NCBI RefSeq assembly: GCF_038561935.1
Contig: NZ_CP102770.1
Location: 2,666,001-2,730,000 of the forward strand
From: Myxococcus stipitatus
GTDB taxonomy: Bacteria > Myxococcota > Myxococcia > Myxococcales > Myxococcaceae
Reading direction: 5' to 3'
DNA length: 64,000 nucleotides
Below are positions 28,850-37,636 of this stretch, piece after piece. The position numbers and the translations under genes were made by a program. The notes beneath the pieces were generated by a model that worked only from the letters and a program-made list of their open reading frames with translations, did no database searches and was not told where the DNA came from. Position 1 is the first letter of the stretch; the number at the start of each line of letters is the position of its first letter.

Positions 28850-29902
28850 TCACATCAGCGGAGACAGCGTGGCGATGGGCGAGACGATTCGCCGCGCGTA
28901 GTCCGCGGGAGTGAGCACCTTCACCGTGCCGGAGTACGAGTACATCCGGCCGCGGAAGTCCTGGTAGCTCAGCTGGAGCGGATACGTCCCCGCCTGGAGC
29001 GAGCCGTTCAGGGTGCTCGTGCTGCTGACCGTGACGCCCGACAGGGTCCACTGGAACCAGGGCGCGGTGAAGCCGATGTCCGCGCCTCGCATGGCCCAGG
29101 CGGACGTGAGGAACAGCGGCTCGGTGGTCTGGATGACCGTCCGTCCCCACAGCTCCGCGACAGGCGTGGGCTCTGGGTAGAGAATGTGCATCGCCAGCCG
29201 GTCCAGCGCGGACAGTCCCGCGTGGCCGTAGTTGCCGTTGATGCCACACGCGAGGAACCGGTAGTTCATCACCGAGTAGCGGTCGTAGACGGTGAGGTGC
29301 CCACCGCTGATGTCTCCTCCGAAGCCTCCGGAGCTGCACTCCACCGCCGCGTCCGCGTCATTTCGCAGGTGCTCGTGGACCAGGCCCAGCGCGTGGCCGA
29401 ACTCATGGAGGGTGTGGTCCCTCCAGGGGACCCCTTGCGCGTCGGCGTCGTCCCCCAGCTTCAGGTTGTAGCGGCAGCTGCGGTTCTCGCCGAGCGAGCC
29501 CGGGAAGTTCGACCAGCTGGAGCCGCCGTCGTTCTCCCCCGTGTAGTTGCCGTTCTCGTCGAGGAACATCTGGCAGCCCACGCCGGGCACCCGGCCGAAG
29601 GGGGAGACCGTGGTTCCCCAGAGGACGATGCGGATGTCCCCGTTGTGCCACTCCGTCCCGTCGGCGAGGACGATGGGCGCGGGGCACGTCCCCAGGTACG
29701 TGAAGCGGATGTTGGCCGCGCGCTCGAAGTCCTCGATGTAGTCGAGCACCTGCTGCACGCGGTCGGGACGCGCGGTGAGCGCGTTCCCCACGAAGCAGAC
29801 GCTGGGCGTGGTGTCGTGGGTGCCTCCGTTCCAGGCAGCCGCCTGGGCGGAGAAGCCCGCCAGCACGGAGGCCAGCAGGAGCAGCCCTTGTCGGGTCTTC
29901 AT
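28850..29902 (-). CDS. Secreted zinc metalloprotease (metzincin)
   Basis: 350 residues with a signal peptide (cleavage near AQA-AA, residue 22). The zinc site HEFGHALGLVHEH gives His166, Glu167, His170 and His176, and the downstream SVMNYRF (Met212) is the Met-turn, placing it among astacin/matrixin-like metzincins. Residues about 245-335 form a beta-rich domain, perhaps for substrate binding. Probably digests extracellular protein. It begins 24 bp after a small secreted protein gene and is likely co-transcribed with it. Confidence 0.92.
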   Translation of the reverse strand: MKTRQGLLLLASVLAGFSAQAAAWNGGTHDTTPSVCFVGNALTARPDRVQQVLDYIEDFERAANIRFTYLGTCPAPIVLADGTEWHNGDIRIVLWGTTVSPFGRVPGVGCQMFLDENGNYTGENDGGSSWSNFPGSLGENRSCRYNLKLGDDADAQGVPWRDHTLHEFGHALGLVHEHLRNDADAAVECSSGGFGGDISGGHLTVYDRYSVMNYRFLACGINGNYGHAGLSALDRLAMHILYPEPTPVAELWGRTVIQTTEPLFLTSAWAMRGADIGFTAPWFQWTLSGVTVSSTSTLNGSLQAGTYPLQLSYQDFRGRMYSYSGTVKVLTPADYARRIVSPIATLSPLM

Positions 29903-29926
29903 GTGTGACCTCGGGACCCGGGCGCG

Positions 29927-30265
29927 TCAGTACATCATCGCGTAGTTGAGGAGCCGGCAGTCATTCGACTGACAGCCGATGGACGTCCCCGCCGTGGAGG
30001 ACGGGTTGTAGTCGATGGTCATCGAGCGCCCACCCACGAGCGCGGAGGTGAGCAGCGACAGCATCCGGTTTGTGTGCGCCGCGTCCGTCGTCGGCACCGC
30101 GAAGAACCAGATACCTCCGGCCACCGAGGCCGAGCAGCGGACATGGATGCGATTGGTGAACACGCCGACCTGGGTGGGCACGCACGTCGCGGTGTCCGCG
30201 AGCGCGGCTCCACTGGAGAGGCACAGCGAGAGGGCGAGGAACGGCAGCAGTCGAGAGGGCTTCAT
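29927..30265 (-). CDS. Small secreted protein upstream of the metalloprotease
   Basis: 112 residues starting MKPSRLLPF, with a clear signal peptide (cleavage near ALA-DT, residue 24). Mature part about 88 residues with four Cys (CVPT, VRCSA, GCQSNDC), so probably two disulphides; no family recognised. An in-frame ATG at 30316 would add residues before the signal peptide and is not preferred. Position suggests a partner, inhibitor or chaperone of the protease; this is inference only. Confidence 0.75.
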   Translation of the reverse strand: MKPSRLLPFLALSLCLSSGAALADTATCVPTQVGVFTNRIHVRCSASVAGGIWFFAVPTTDAAHTNRMLSLLTSALVGGRSMTIDYNPSSTAGTSIGCQSNDCRLLNYAMMY

Positions 30266-30384
30266 CGAGAATTCCAGAAGAGGGACGCGAGATGCGTCGG
30301 CGCGCGGCTTGAGCACGGCGCGTGCCAGCCATTACTCCGTCGCTGTCCCCCCTCGGCCCTGCTTTTCAGGGGGCGATGGCTCAC

Positions 30385-30428
30385 CCTTGCCGGCAACTTC
30401 GGCCGTTTCGACCGGCAAGGATTGCCGG
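30385..30428 (-). terminator. Alternating hairpins after the AraC-type gene
   Basis: CCTTGCCGG (30385-30393) can pair with CCGGCAAGG (30412-30420), but the same CCGGCAA can instead pair with TTGCCGG at 30422-30428. The two hairpins exclude each other. Located just after the stop of the AraC-family gene. Confidence 0.5.
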
Positions 30429-30442
30429 CTCCAGCGGCCCTC

Positions 30443-31426
30443 TCACGGAGAGGAGGCTCGCTGGCGGTGCTCGCGCCGGTACGCGCCCGGGCTGCTCCCC
30501 TCCCAGCGCTTGAAGGCCCGATTGAAGGAGGCCTCGCTCTGGTAGCCGATGACCGTCGCGAGCTCGCTCAGCGGGGTCTCGCTCTCCCGGAGGAGCTGCG
30601 CGGCCTTCGTCATGCGCCACCTCGCGAGGTACTCCAGTGGCGGCTTGCCGACGAGCGAGGTGAAGCGCGCCGCGAAGCCGGAGCGGGAGAGGGCGACGGC
30701 CGCCGCGAGGCTCTCGACAGTCCACGGCGCCGCGGGTTGCTCATGGATGAGCGAGAGGGCCTTGCCAATCTGCGGGTCCGCGAGCGCCCCGAGCCCGGGC
30801 TGCTCCTGGTTCCGCGCTGACGCGATGTGGAGGCGCAGGGCCTGCACGAGGAGGATGTCCGCGAGCCGGCTCATGACGACCGTGGCCCCCGGGCTGGAAG
30901 AGGTGCTCTCGGTGATGAGCAACTGGGCCGCCGACGAAAGCGAGGGTGCCTCTGCCTTGACGTGGACGAGGCGAGGGAGCTGCTCGAACAGCAGCGTGTG
31001 GGGCGCGGCGCCGAGCCGGAAGGAGCCCGTGACGAGGGACGTTCGCGCACCTCCACCTCCGAGCCGGATGGGTCCCACGCCCAGGGCGCGCTGGCACTCG
31101 CCCTGGCCGAGGAGGTGGAGGGGACTTCCTTCCGCGTCGCGAAGCGTGTGGCTGACCCCTTGAGGAAGCAGGGCCAGGTCTCCGGCCGACAGGAGGACCG
31201 TGTCTGGGATTCCCTCGACGTCCAGGCGGGCGCTGCCGTGCGCGATGAGGACGAGGTGCGCGCAGGGCTTCTCGCAGAAGCGGATGCCCCAGGGCCCGGA
31301 CAGCTCGAAGCGGCCATACATGATGGTCGACAGGCGCATCGAGTCCAGCACATCGGCGAGGACATCCGGGCCCTGTGTGTCACGGGGCTCTGGACGCCCT
31401 GCAAATTCTTTTGGACTGGCTGGCAT
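30443..31426 (-). CDS. AraC-family transcriptional regulator
   Basis: 327 residues: an N-terminal cupin (about 40-190, Cupin_6 type) and a C-terminal double helix-turn-helix (about 225-320), with LSRSGFAARFTSLVG as first and VIGYQSEASFNRAFKRW as second HTH. Divergent from the Old Yellow Enzyme gene with only 34 bp between start codons, so the true start may be further in, for instance at MRLSTIMY. Regulation of its neighbour is likely. A second regulator of the same architecture lies at 52640-53575. Confidence 0.92.
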   Translation of the reverse strand: MPASPKEFAGRPEPRDTQGPDVLADVLDSMRLSTIMYGRFELSGPWGIRFCEKPCAHLVLIAHGSARLDVEGIPDTVLLSAGDLALLPQGVSHTLRDAEGSPLHLLGQGECQRALGVGPIRLGGGGARTSLVTGSFRLGAAPHTLLFEQLPRLVHVKAEAPSLSSAAQLLITESTSSSPGATVVMSRLADILLVQALRLHIASARNQEQPGLGALADPQIGKALSLIHEQPAAPWTVESLAAAVALSRSGFAARFTSLVGKPPLEYLARWRMTKAAQLLRESETPLSELATVIGYQSEASFNRAFKRWEGSSPGAYRREHRQRASSP

Positions 31427-31460
31427 GGTGCGTCCTTAGCGGCCTTGGCATTCCCTGGCC

Positions 31461-32549
31461 ATGTCAAACACATCGATGCTGTTGTCTCCCTTTCGTGTCG
31501 GCGGTCTCGAGCTGAAGAACCGGATGGTGATGGCGCCCATGACGCGCAGCCGGGCGCTGGTCGACGGCAACGTACCCAATCCCCTGGCGCCGACCTACTA
31601 CGCGCAGCGGGCCTCCGCCGGGCTCCTCATCACCGAGGCCACCCAGGTCAGTCCTCAAGGCGTGGGCTACATCCGCACGCCGGGCCTGCACTCCCCCGAG
31701 CAGGTGGCGGGCTGGAGGAAGGTGACGGAGGCCGTCCACGCGGTGGGTGGGGTCATCTTCGCGCAGCTGTGGCACGTGGGACGGGTCTCGCATCCGGACT
31801 TCCATGAGGGCCGCCTGCCCGTGGCGCCGTCGGCCATCGGCTACGAGGGCGAGGTCTTCACGTTCCAGGGGAAGAAGCGCGTCGTGACGCCGAGGGCGCT
31901 CGACATCGAGGAGCTGCCCGGCATCGTCGAGCAGTTCCGGCGCGCGGCGGAGAACGCCAGGGCCGCGGGCTTCGATGGCGTCGAGGTGCACGGCAGCAAT
32001 GGCTACCTGCTGGACCAGTTCCTGCGGGACGGCTCGAACCAGCGCACGGATGCGTATGGGGGGAGCATCGAGAACCGGGCGCGCTTCCCGCTGGAGGTGG
32101 CGCGTGCGGTGGTGGACGTCTGGGGCGCGGAGCGGGTGGGATATCGGCTCCTGCCGCAGTCCTTCCCCTATTCGGGCGTGATGGACTCCACGCCGGTCGA
32201 GACGTTCACGTACATGGCTCGCGAGCTGAGCCGGTTGCGGCTGGGCTACCTGCACGTCACCGAGTCCGTGTCGGGCCCGGAGGCACCGAGCCCGGAGAAG
32301 CGCATCTCCCCGAAGCTGCGCGAGGTGTTCCAGGGCGCGTTCCTGGTCAACGGCGGCTACGACGCGAGGACAGGCGAGGCGGCGCTGGCGAAGGGAGAGG
32401 CGGACCTCGTGGCGTATGGCGTGCCGTTCCTCGCGAACCCGGACCTGCCGGAGCGCTTCCGTCGAGAGGCTCCACTCAATCCCGCGGACCGCTCCACTTT
32501 CTTCACGGGCGACGAGAAGGGCTACGCGGACTACCCGGCGATGCCGTGA
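31461..32549 (+). CDS. Old Yellow Enzyme family NADH:flavin oxidoreductase (N-ethylmaleimide reductase type)
   Basis: 362 residues, the standard OYE length. Signatures: APMTRSRA near the N-terminus, AQLWHVGRVSHPD for FMN and substrate, the active-site EVHGSNGYLLDQFLRDGSN segment and FLVNGGYD with the phosphate-binding loop. FMN-dependent ene-reductase that reduces activated C=C bonds in electrophilic compounds using NAD(P)H. Divergent AraC regulator next door is a common arrangement for inducible OYEs. No strong ribosome site is visible before the ATG. Confidence 0.93.
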   Translation: MSNTSMLLSPFRVGGLELKNRMVMAPMTRSRALVDGNVPNPLAPTYYAQRASAGLLITEATQVSPQGVGYIRTPGLHSPEQVAGWRKVTEAVHAVGGVIFAQLWHVGRVSHPDFHEGRLPVAPSAIGYEGEVFTFQGKKRVVTPRALDIEELPGIVEQFRRAAENARAAGFDGVEVHGSNGYLLDQFLRDGSNQRTDAYGGSIENRARFPLEVARAVVDVWGAERVGYRLLPQSFPYSGVMDSTPVETFTYMARELSRLRLGYLHVTESVSGPEAPSPEKRISPKLREVFQGAFLVNGGYDARTGEAALAKGEADLVAYGVPFLANPDLPERFRREAPLNPADRSTFFTGDEKGYADYPAMP

Positions 32550-32561
32550 GCGGCTGCTTGC

Positions 32562-33389
32562 TCACGCGCGCGGCGTCCAGCCCATCTCGTCGATGAAGCT
32601 CTTGGCCTCGGAGAGCAACACCGGGGCGAGCGCGGGCGCGGAGGCGATGACGTCCCCGCGCATCACGTTGAACGGAGCACCCGTGACATGGCGGATGACG
32701 CCTCCCGCCTCCTCCACCAGCAGCGCGCCCGCGGCGATGTCCCACGGCTTGAGGCCGAACTCGAAGAAGCCATCGAACCGGCCCGCGGCGACATACGCCA
32801 GGTCCAGGGCGGCGCTGCCCGTGCGCCGCATGCCCTGGGCTCGCAGGACGAAGCGGGTGAAGAGGCCCACGGGGCCCTCGGGGCGCTCACGCACGTCGTA
32901 CGGGAATCCCGTGCACAGGAGCGCCTGGCTCAGCGTCGCGACGCTGCTGGCTCGGAGCGGCCGGCCGTTGAGCGAGGCGCCTTCTCCCTTCGCAGCCGAG
33001 AAGAGCTCGTCGAGCATGGGGTCATACACGGCCCCCGCGAGCATTCCACCAGGACCCTCCACCGCGACGCTGACGCAGAAGTGCGGCACGCGGTGGGCAT
33101 AGTTCGTGGTGCCGTCGAGCGGGTCCACCAGCCAGCGCAGTCCGTCCGTGCCCTCGGTCGCGCCGCTCTCCTCGGCGAGGATGGCGTGGGTGGGGTGGCG
33201 CTCACGGATGAAGGCGAGCAGCGCCTCCTCCGAGGCCCGGTCCGCGTCCGTCACCAGGTCGATGCCGCCCTTGAGCTCGATGATGCGCTCGCCCAGGAAC
33301 CGGTCGGCGAGGATGCGTCCAGCCAATCGAGCTCCCTCCTCCGCGGTGCGGCGCAGGGCGGCGGGCGTCTCGAGGGCCTTGGCAACCAT
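32562..33389 (-). CDS. suhB: Inositol monophosphatase family protein
   Basis: 275 residues. Metal-binding motifs of the family are present: Glu in ILAEESG, WLVDPLDGTTNYAHR, and the C-terminal KPWDIAAGALLVEEAGG. Removes phosphate from myo-inositol-1-phosphate or related sugar phosphates; SuhB also assists rRNA transcription complexes in E. coli. The symbol is by family. Last gene of the muropeptide operon, 24 bp after the thioredoxin-like gene. Confidence 0.92.
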   Translation of the reverse strand: MVAKALETPAALRRTAEEGARLAGRILADRFLGERIIELKGGIDLVTDADRASEEALLAFIRERHPTHAILAEESGATEGTDGLRWLVDPLDGTTNYAHRVPHFCVSVAVEGPGGMLAGAVYDPMLDELFSAAKGEGASLNGRPLRASSVATLSQALLCTGFPYDVRERPEGPVGLFTRFVLRAQGMRRTGSAALDLAYVAAGRFDGFFEFGLKPWDIAAGALLVEEAGGVIRHVTGAPFNVMRGDVIASAPALAPVLLSEAKSFIDEMGWTPRA

Positions 33390-33413
33390 GACGTGTCTCC
33401 TGATGCGTGCGTG

Positions 33414-33962
33414 CTACGGCGCCGGCTCGGCCAGCAGCGCCTCGATTTCCGACTGGTACTTGGTGAGGAAGTCCTCACCGAATCCCTCATGGACGAAGCG
33501 CACCACGCCGCGCTTGTCGATGAGATACATCGTGGGCATCCCGCGAACCTTGAGCGTGCGCTCGGCCACCTGGGCGTTCTGGTCCAGGAGGATGGGCAGC
33601 GAGACCTTCACCTCCTTCAAGAACGGCGCGACGGCCCTCGGGTCTTCGTCCACATTGAGCGCGTAGACCTTGAGGCCCCGGCTCGCATACTCGCGGCCCA
33701 GGTTCTCGTAGAAGGGCAGCGCGTCCCGACAGGGCTCGCACCAGGTGGCCCACACGTCGAGCAGCACCACGCTGCCCCGGTCGCTCGTCAGGTCATACGG
33801 CTCGCCGCCCGGGTAGTGCTTCACCTGGAAGGACAGCGGCTCCGCGCGACCCGCCGATGCCTCCGCGCCTCCCGGCTTGTCCGTCGTGAGCGGCGGCATC
33901 TTGGAGCGGGCACAGCCCGTGAGCGACAGGGCACCGAGGAGGACCGGGAGCAGGAGGCGCAT
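33414..33962 (-). CDS. TlpA-type thioredoxin-like lipoprotein
   Basis: 182 residues. Lipobox LTGC (Cys17) after a short signal peptide. The thioredoxin domain has the active site WATWCEPC (Cys75, Cys78) and the cis-proline loop GMPTMYLID. It should reduce or exchange disulphides in periplasmic proteins. It starts 1 base after the mpl stop (TGACATG), so translation is probably coupled. Confidence 0.93.
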   Translation of the reverse strand: MRLLLPVLLGALSLTGCARSKMPPLTTDKPGGAEASAGRAEPLSFQVKHYPGGEPYDLTSDRGSVVLLDVWATWCEPCRDALPFYENLGREYASRGLKVYALNVDEDPRAVAPFLKEVKVSLPILLDQNAQVAERTLKVRGMPTMYLIDKRGVVRFVHEGFGEDFLTKYQSEIEALLAEPAP

Positions 33963-33963
33963 G

Positions 33964-35436
33964 TCAGGCAGTCTCCCCCGCGCGAGCCCGCAGCGCCACG
34001 AGCAGCTTCTCGATGAAGCCGCCGAACGCGCCGTTGCTCATCACGAGCAGGATGTCCCCCGCGCGTGACTCGCGAGCCACCAGGTCCACCAGGGACTGGA
34101 CGTCGGTGGAGCCCTCGGCGGCGATGCCCTGGGCCTGGAGGTCCTTCACCAGCCGAGGCACGTCGAGCTCCTCGCCGACGGGCACCTTGTCATGCCGCTC
34201 CGGCACCTTGAGGCTCGCGCGCGCCGCGCCGGTGAAGGCGTGGGCGTAGTCCTCCTGGTGGATGTTGCGGCGGCTGGTGTTGGAGCGGGGCTCGAAGATG
34301 GCCCACAGGCGTCGCTCGGGGTAGCGGTGGTGGATGGCGGCGATGGTCTCTCGCACCGCCGTGGGGTGGTGCGCGAAGTCGTCCACCACCAGGATTCCAC
34401 CCGGCTCGCCGCGAGGCTCCTGCCGGCGCTTCACCCCGCGGAACGTGGACAGGCCCTGGGCGATTTCGTCGAACGTCAACCCCAGCCCGCGCGCGGCGGC
34501 GATGACGGACAGCGCGTTCTCCACGTTGTGCAGCCCGCCCATAGGCAGCACCACCGTGCCGAGCACCTGGCCCTTCTCCACCACCTGGAAGCGCGCGCCC
34601 TCGGCGCCGAAGGACACGCCGCGAGGGACGTAGTCCGCGTCCGCGCCTTCCTTCGCGATGTACGTGATGACTCGGCCCTGGCAGCCCTCGCGCGCGAGCT
34701 TCACGGCGTTGGGGTACGCGGCGCAGACGATGAGCTGCCCGTCCTGGGGGATGAGCCGGACGAACTTCTGGAACGTGGCCTCGTAGTGGGGCAGGTCCCT
34801 GAAGATGTCCGCGTGGTCGAACTCCACGCTGGTGAGGATGGCCGTGCGCGGGCGGTAGTGGAGGAACTTGGAGCCCTTGTCCCAGTAGGCCGTGTCGTAC
34901 TCGTCGCCCTCGACGACGAAGTGCGCGCCCTTGCCCACGCGGTAGTTGCCCGCGTAGTTCTGGGTGACGCCGCCCACGAGGAACGACGGGTCCTTGCCCG
35001 CCTCGACGAGGACGTGCGCCATCATCGACGACGTCGTCGTCTTGCCATGCGTGCCGGCGACGACGACGGAGTGGGCGCGCTCCAGGAAGAGCGAGCCAAG
35101 CGCGGCGGGGAAGCTCATCTGCTTGAGGCCGCGCTCGCGGACGGCGGTGGCCTCGGGATTCACGCGGCGGATGACGTTGCCGATGATGACGAGGTCCGGC
35201 TTCGCGGCGTCCAGGTTCTCCGGCCGGTACGGCGAGGACGCGGGGATGCCCCACGCCTTGAGCATGTCGCTCATGGGCGGGTAGACATTCTCGTCGCTGC
35301 CGGTGACTTCGTAGCCGGCGGCCTTGAGCATGCCGGCGAAGGAGCCCATGCCCGTGCCTGCCACGCCCACCAGGTGGACGCGGCGCACGCTGCCGGGTTC
35401 GAGGGTGTCGAGGACGTTGCCGTTGTCGTCAGCCAT
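33964..35436 (-). CDS. mpl: UDP-N-acetylmuramate:L-alanyl-gamma-D-glutamyl-meso-diaminopimelate ligase
   Basis: 490 residues from MADDNGN, after AGGGAA. Mur-ligase fold: N-terminal Rossmann VHLVGVAGTGMGSFAG, ATP loop VVAGTHGKTTTSS (about 126-138), central EGDEYDTAYWDKGSKFLHY, which is typical of Mpl rather than MurC, and C-terminal DDFAHHPTAVRETI. It re-attaches recycled tripeptide to UDP-MurNAc, saving peptidoglycan precursors. The start overlaps the end of the serine-hydrolase gene by 8 bp. A further in-frame upstream ATG lies inside that gene and is not used. Confidence 0.95.
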   Translation of the reverse strand: MADDNGNVLDTLEPGSVRRVHLVGVAGTGMGSFAGMLKAAGYEVTGSDENVYPPMSDMLKAWGIPASSPYRPENLDAAKPDLVIIGNVIRRVNPEATAVRERGLKQMSFPAALGSLFLERAHSVVVAGTHGKTTTSSMMAHVLVEAGKDPSFLVGGVTQNYAGNYRVGKGAHFVVEGDEYDTAYWDKGSKFLHYRPRTAILTSVEFDHADIFRDLPHYEATFQKFVRLIPQDGQLIVCAAYPNAVKLAREGCQGRVITYIAKEGADADYVPRGVSFGAEGARFQVVEKGQVLGTVVLPMGGLHNVENALSVIAAARGLGLTFDEIAQGLSTFRGVKRRQEPRGEPGGILVVDDFAHHPTAVRETIAAIHHRYPERRLWAIFEPRSNTSRRNIHQEDYAHAFTGAARASLKVPERHDKVPVGEELDVPRLVKDLQAQGIAAEGSTDVQSLVDLVARESRAGDILLVMSNGAFGGFIEKLLVALRARAGETA

Positions 35437-36619
35437 GTGTTCCCTGCGAGGTAGCGGTGAGGCCGAGCGCCTCCACGACGAAGTCATGGAAGACGGGCCG
35501 GAAGTCGCGGATGCGCACCTCTTGGCGTCCCTGCGCCACGCGGTTGGTGACGAGCGCCACCACCAGCGAGCGGCGCAGGTCCACCCAGAGGCTCGTTCCG
35601 GTGAAGCCCAGGTGCCCGACGGCGCCCGGAGGTGAGTCGCCCAGGAAGCGGCCCGCGCTGGAGCCGACCTTCGAAGGCGAGTCGAAGCCCATCGAGCGGG
35701 TGCTGCCCTCCACGAGCGGGTCCGTGGCGAGCACGCGGTGCCAGAGGGGGCCGGGCGCGAGCGCGGAGTGCTTGCCGGAGCAGCCCTCGAGGATGGCCTG
35801 GCCGAAGCGGGCCACGTCCACCGCGGTTCCGAAGAGGCCCGCGTGTCCGGCCACACCGTCCATCACCCAGGCGTTGTCGTCATCGACTTCACCCAGGCGC
35901 GTGGGCTGGGTGGGCACGTTGCTCCACAGCGTCTCCTGGCCGGGCGCGGGCTCGCGGGGGCGCGTGGCACCGGTGGGGGCGGGGAGGGCGTCGGCGGGGA
36001 AGTCGGTGAGGCGGTGGAAGCGGGCGTTGAGGTCGAGCGGCTCGGCGACGTGGCGGGAGAAGAGCGTGTCGAGCGGGGCGTTGGCGGCGCGGGAGAGAAT
36101 CTCGCCGAGGAGGATGAAGCCCACGTCGCTGTAGGCCGAGCGGGTGCGCGGCGGGACGGCGAGCGGGGTGTGGGCCGCGGCCTGGATGACCTCGTCGCGG
36201 ACCTGGGCGCGCGTGGCCGAGGGGCAGGTGGCGTCGAGCAGCTCGGGGTGCTGGGTGAGGGCCTGGGCGAAGAAGGGGACGAAGGGGGGCAAACCGGAGC
36301 GGTGGTAGAGCAGGTCCGCGACGGTGGCGCCCGCGTCACCCACGGGAGTGTGGGGGAAGAAGCGGGACACGAGGGTATCGGGTCCGACCTTGCCCTCGGT
36401 CCACAGGCGGAGGAACAGGGCCGTCGTGCTGATGACCTTGGTGAGCGAGGCGAGGTCGAAGCGCGTGTCGCCCGAGACCTTTCCCGCGACGCCGCCGAAG
36501 ACCTGGACGCCCCGGTGGAGGACGACGGCCTGCGCGGCGGGGAAGACGCCGATGTTCACGGCTTCGTCGAGGAGCGTCTGGAGGACGGCGACGGGGTGTT
36601 TCTCTGGAGGAGTGCTCAT
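35429..36619 (-). CDS. Serine hydrolase of the beta-lactamase / penicillin-binding protein fold
   Basis: 396 residues. Active-site motifs: SLTK (Ser58, Lys61), YSD in SAYSDVGF as the YxN equivalent, and HLGFTG as the KTG equivalent with His in place of Lys. This pattern is shared with class C-like D-Ala-D-Ala carboxypeptidases, amidases and esterases. No signal peptide, so it is probably cytoplasmic. It shares ATGA with the end of ldcA and overlaps mpl by 8 bp, so a step in muropeptide breakdown is the best inference. A diverged esterase is the alternative. Confidence 0.88.
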   Translation of the reverse strand: MSTPPEKHPVAVLQTLLDEAVNIGVFPAAQAVVLHRGVQVFGGVAGKVSGDTRFDLASLTKVISTTALFLRLWTEGKVGPDTLVSRFFPHTPVGDAGATVADLLYHRSGLPPFVPFFAQALTQHPELLDATCPSATRAQVRDEVIQAAAHTPLAVPPRTRSAYSDVGFILLGEILSRAANAPLDTLFSRHVAEPLDLNARFHRLTDFPADALPAPTGATRPREPAPGQETLWSNVPTQPTRLGEVDDDNAWVMDGVAGHAGLFGTAVDVARFGQAILEGCSGKHSALAPGPLWHRVLATDPLVEGSTRSMGFDSPSKVGSSAGRFLGDSPPGAVGHLGFTGTSLWVDLRRSLVVALVTNRVAQGRQEVRIRDFRPVFHDFVVEALGLTATSQGTHG

Positions 36620-37515
36620 GGGCGCACGGCCCCTTCGAGGAAGGTGAGGCGGGCCGAGTCCGCGTCGAGGCGGACCTGGGTACCCAGGGCCACGGGGTAG
36701 TTGAGGGTGCCGTGGCCGATGGGGAAGCCCGCGGCGCAGGGGAGGCCCGCTTCGCGAGCGAGGTCCTGGAGGACGTCGGCGCTGGAGTAGGAGGCGTCGC
36801 GCTCCTCGCAGGCGGTGAAGTCGCCCAGGACGATGCCGCGCACGCGCGAGAAGACGCCGGCGAGGCGCAGCTGGGTCCACATGCGGTCGAGGCGGTAGGG
36901 GCGCTCGGTGACGTCCTCGAGGAGGAGCACGGCGCCGTCGAGGGGCGGCAGGTACGGCGTGCCGAGGAGGCACGCGAGGACGGAGAGGTTGCCGCCGACG
37001 AGGGGGCCCTCGGCGGAGCCGGGGACGTAGGTGGCGGAGCCCGTCAGTGGGGGTGGGGCCTCCGGGGATTCGAGGAGGCGGAAGAAGTACTCGCGGACCT
37101 CGGGGGGCTGCTTGCCGAGCTGGGTGAGGACGGGGCCGTGGATGGAGACGCGGCCGTGGGCCTGGAGGGCGCCGTGGACGGAGGTGAGGTCCGAGAAGCC
37201 GGTGAAGAGGCTGGGGGCGGCGTCAGCGAGGGGGAGGCGGGGCAGGAGCCGGGCGCTGCCGTAGCCGCCGCGGGCGCAGAAGGTGGCGCGGGCGGAGGTG
37301 TCCGTGAGGGCGTGGGCGAGCTCTTCGGCGCGGCGGGTGTCGTCACCGGCGAGGTACCGGTGGGTGGCGAAGAGGTCGGGGCGGAGGGCGGGGGTGTAGC
37401 GCTCGGCGATGAAGGCGAGGCCGGCTTCGAAGGTGGGGCGGTCGAAGGGGCCTGAGGGGGCGACGACGTGGACGGTGTCGCGGGGGCGGAGCGGGAGGGG
37501 CTTGAGCCAACGCAC
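36616..37515 (-). CDS. ldcA: LD-carboxypeptidase (peptidase S66, muropeptide recycling)
   Basis: 299 residues. S66 motifs: VVAPSGP near the start, CARGGYGSARLLP, nucleophile Ser108 in GFSDLTSVHG, a Glu in LLLEDVTERPYRLDRM and a His in FPIGHGTLNYPVALG, giving the Ser-His-Glu triad of the LdcA family. Cleaves the L,D bond to terminal D-Ala of muropeptide tetrapeptides in the cytoplasm, producing the tripeptide used by Mpl encoded two genes downstream. First gene of the operon. Confidence 0.93.
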   Translation of the reverse strand: MRWLKPLPLRPRDTVHVVAPSGPFDRPTFEAGLAFIAERYTPALRPDLFATHRYLAGDDTRRAEELAHALTDTSARATFCARGGYGSARLLPRLPLADAAPSLFTGFSDLTSVHGALQAHGRVSIHGPVLTQLGKQPPEVREYFFRLLESPEAPPPLTGSATYVPGSAEGPLVGGNLSVLACLLGTPYLPPLDGAVLLLEDVTERPYRLDRMWTQLRLAGVFSRVRGIVLGDFTACEERDASYSSADVLQDLAREAGLPCAAGFPIGHGTLNYPVALGTQVRLDADSARLTFLEGAVRP

Positions 37516-37564
37516 GGGCGCTTCATAGCACTGGCGATGGAGAGGTCCTTGGGATTCGCGCCGG

Positions 37565-37599
37565 GACGGACGGAGGCGTGTTGAGTACCTCCGTCCGTC
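37565..37599 (-). terminator. Perfect 12-bp terminator hairpin
   Basis: GACGGACGGAGG (37565-37576) and its exact complement (37588-37599) with an 11-base loop, 38 bp after the stop of the rRNA methyltransferase gene and upstream of ldcA. Confidence 0.75.
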
Positions 37600-37636
37600 T
37601 TCACGCGGACAGTGCGGCTGGCGGGTGGCTCTGGGG

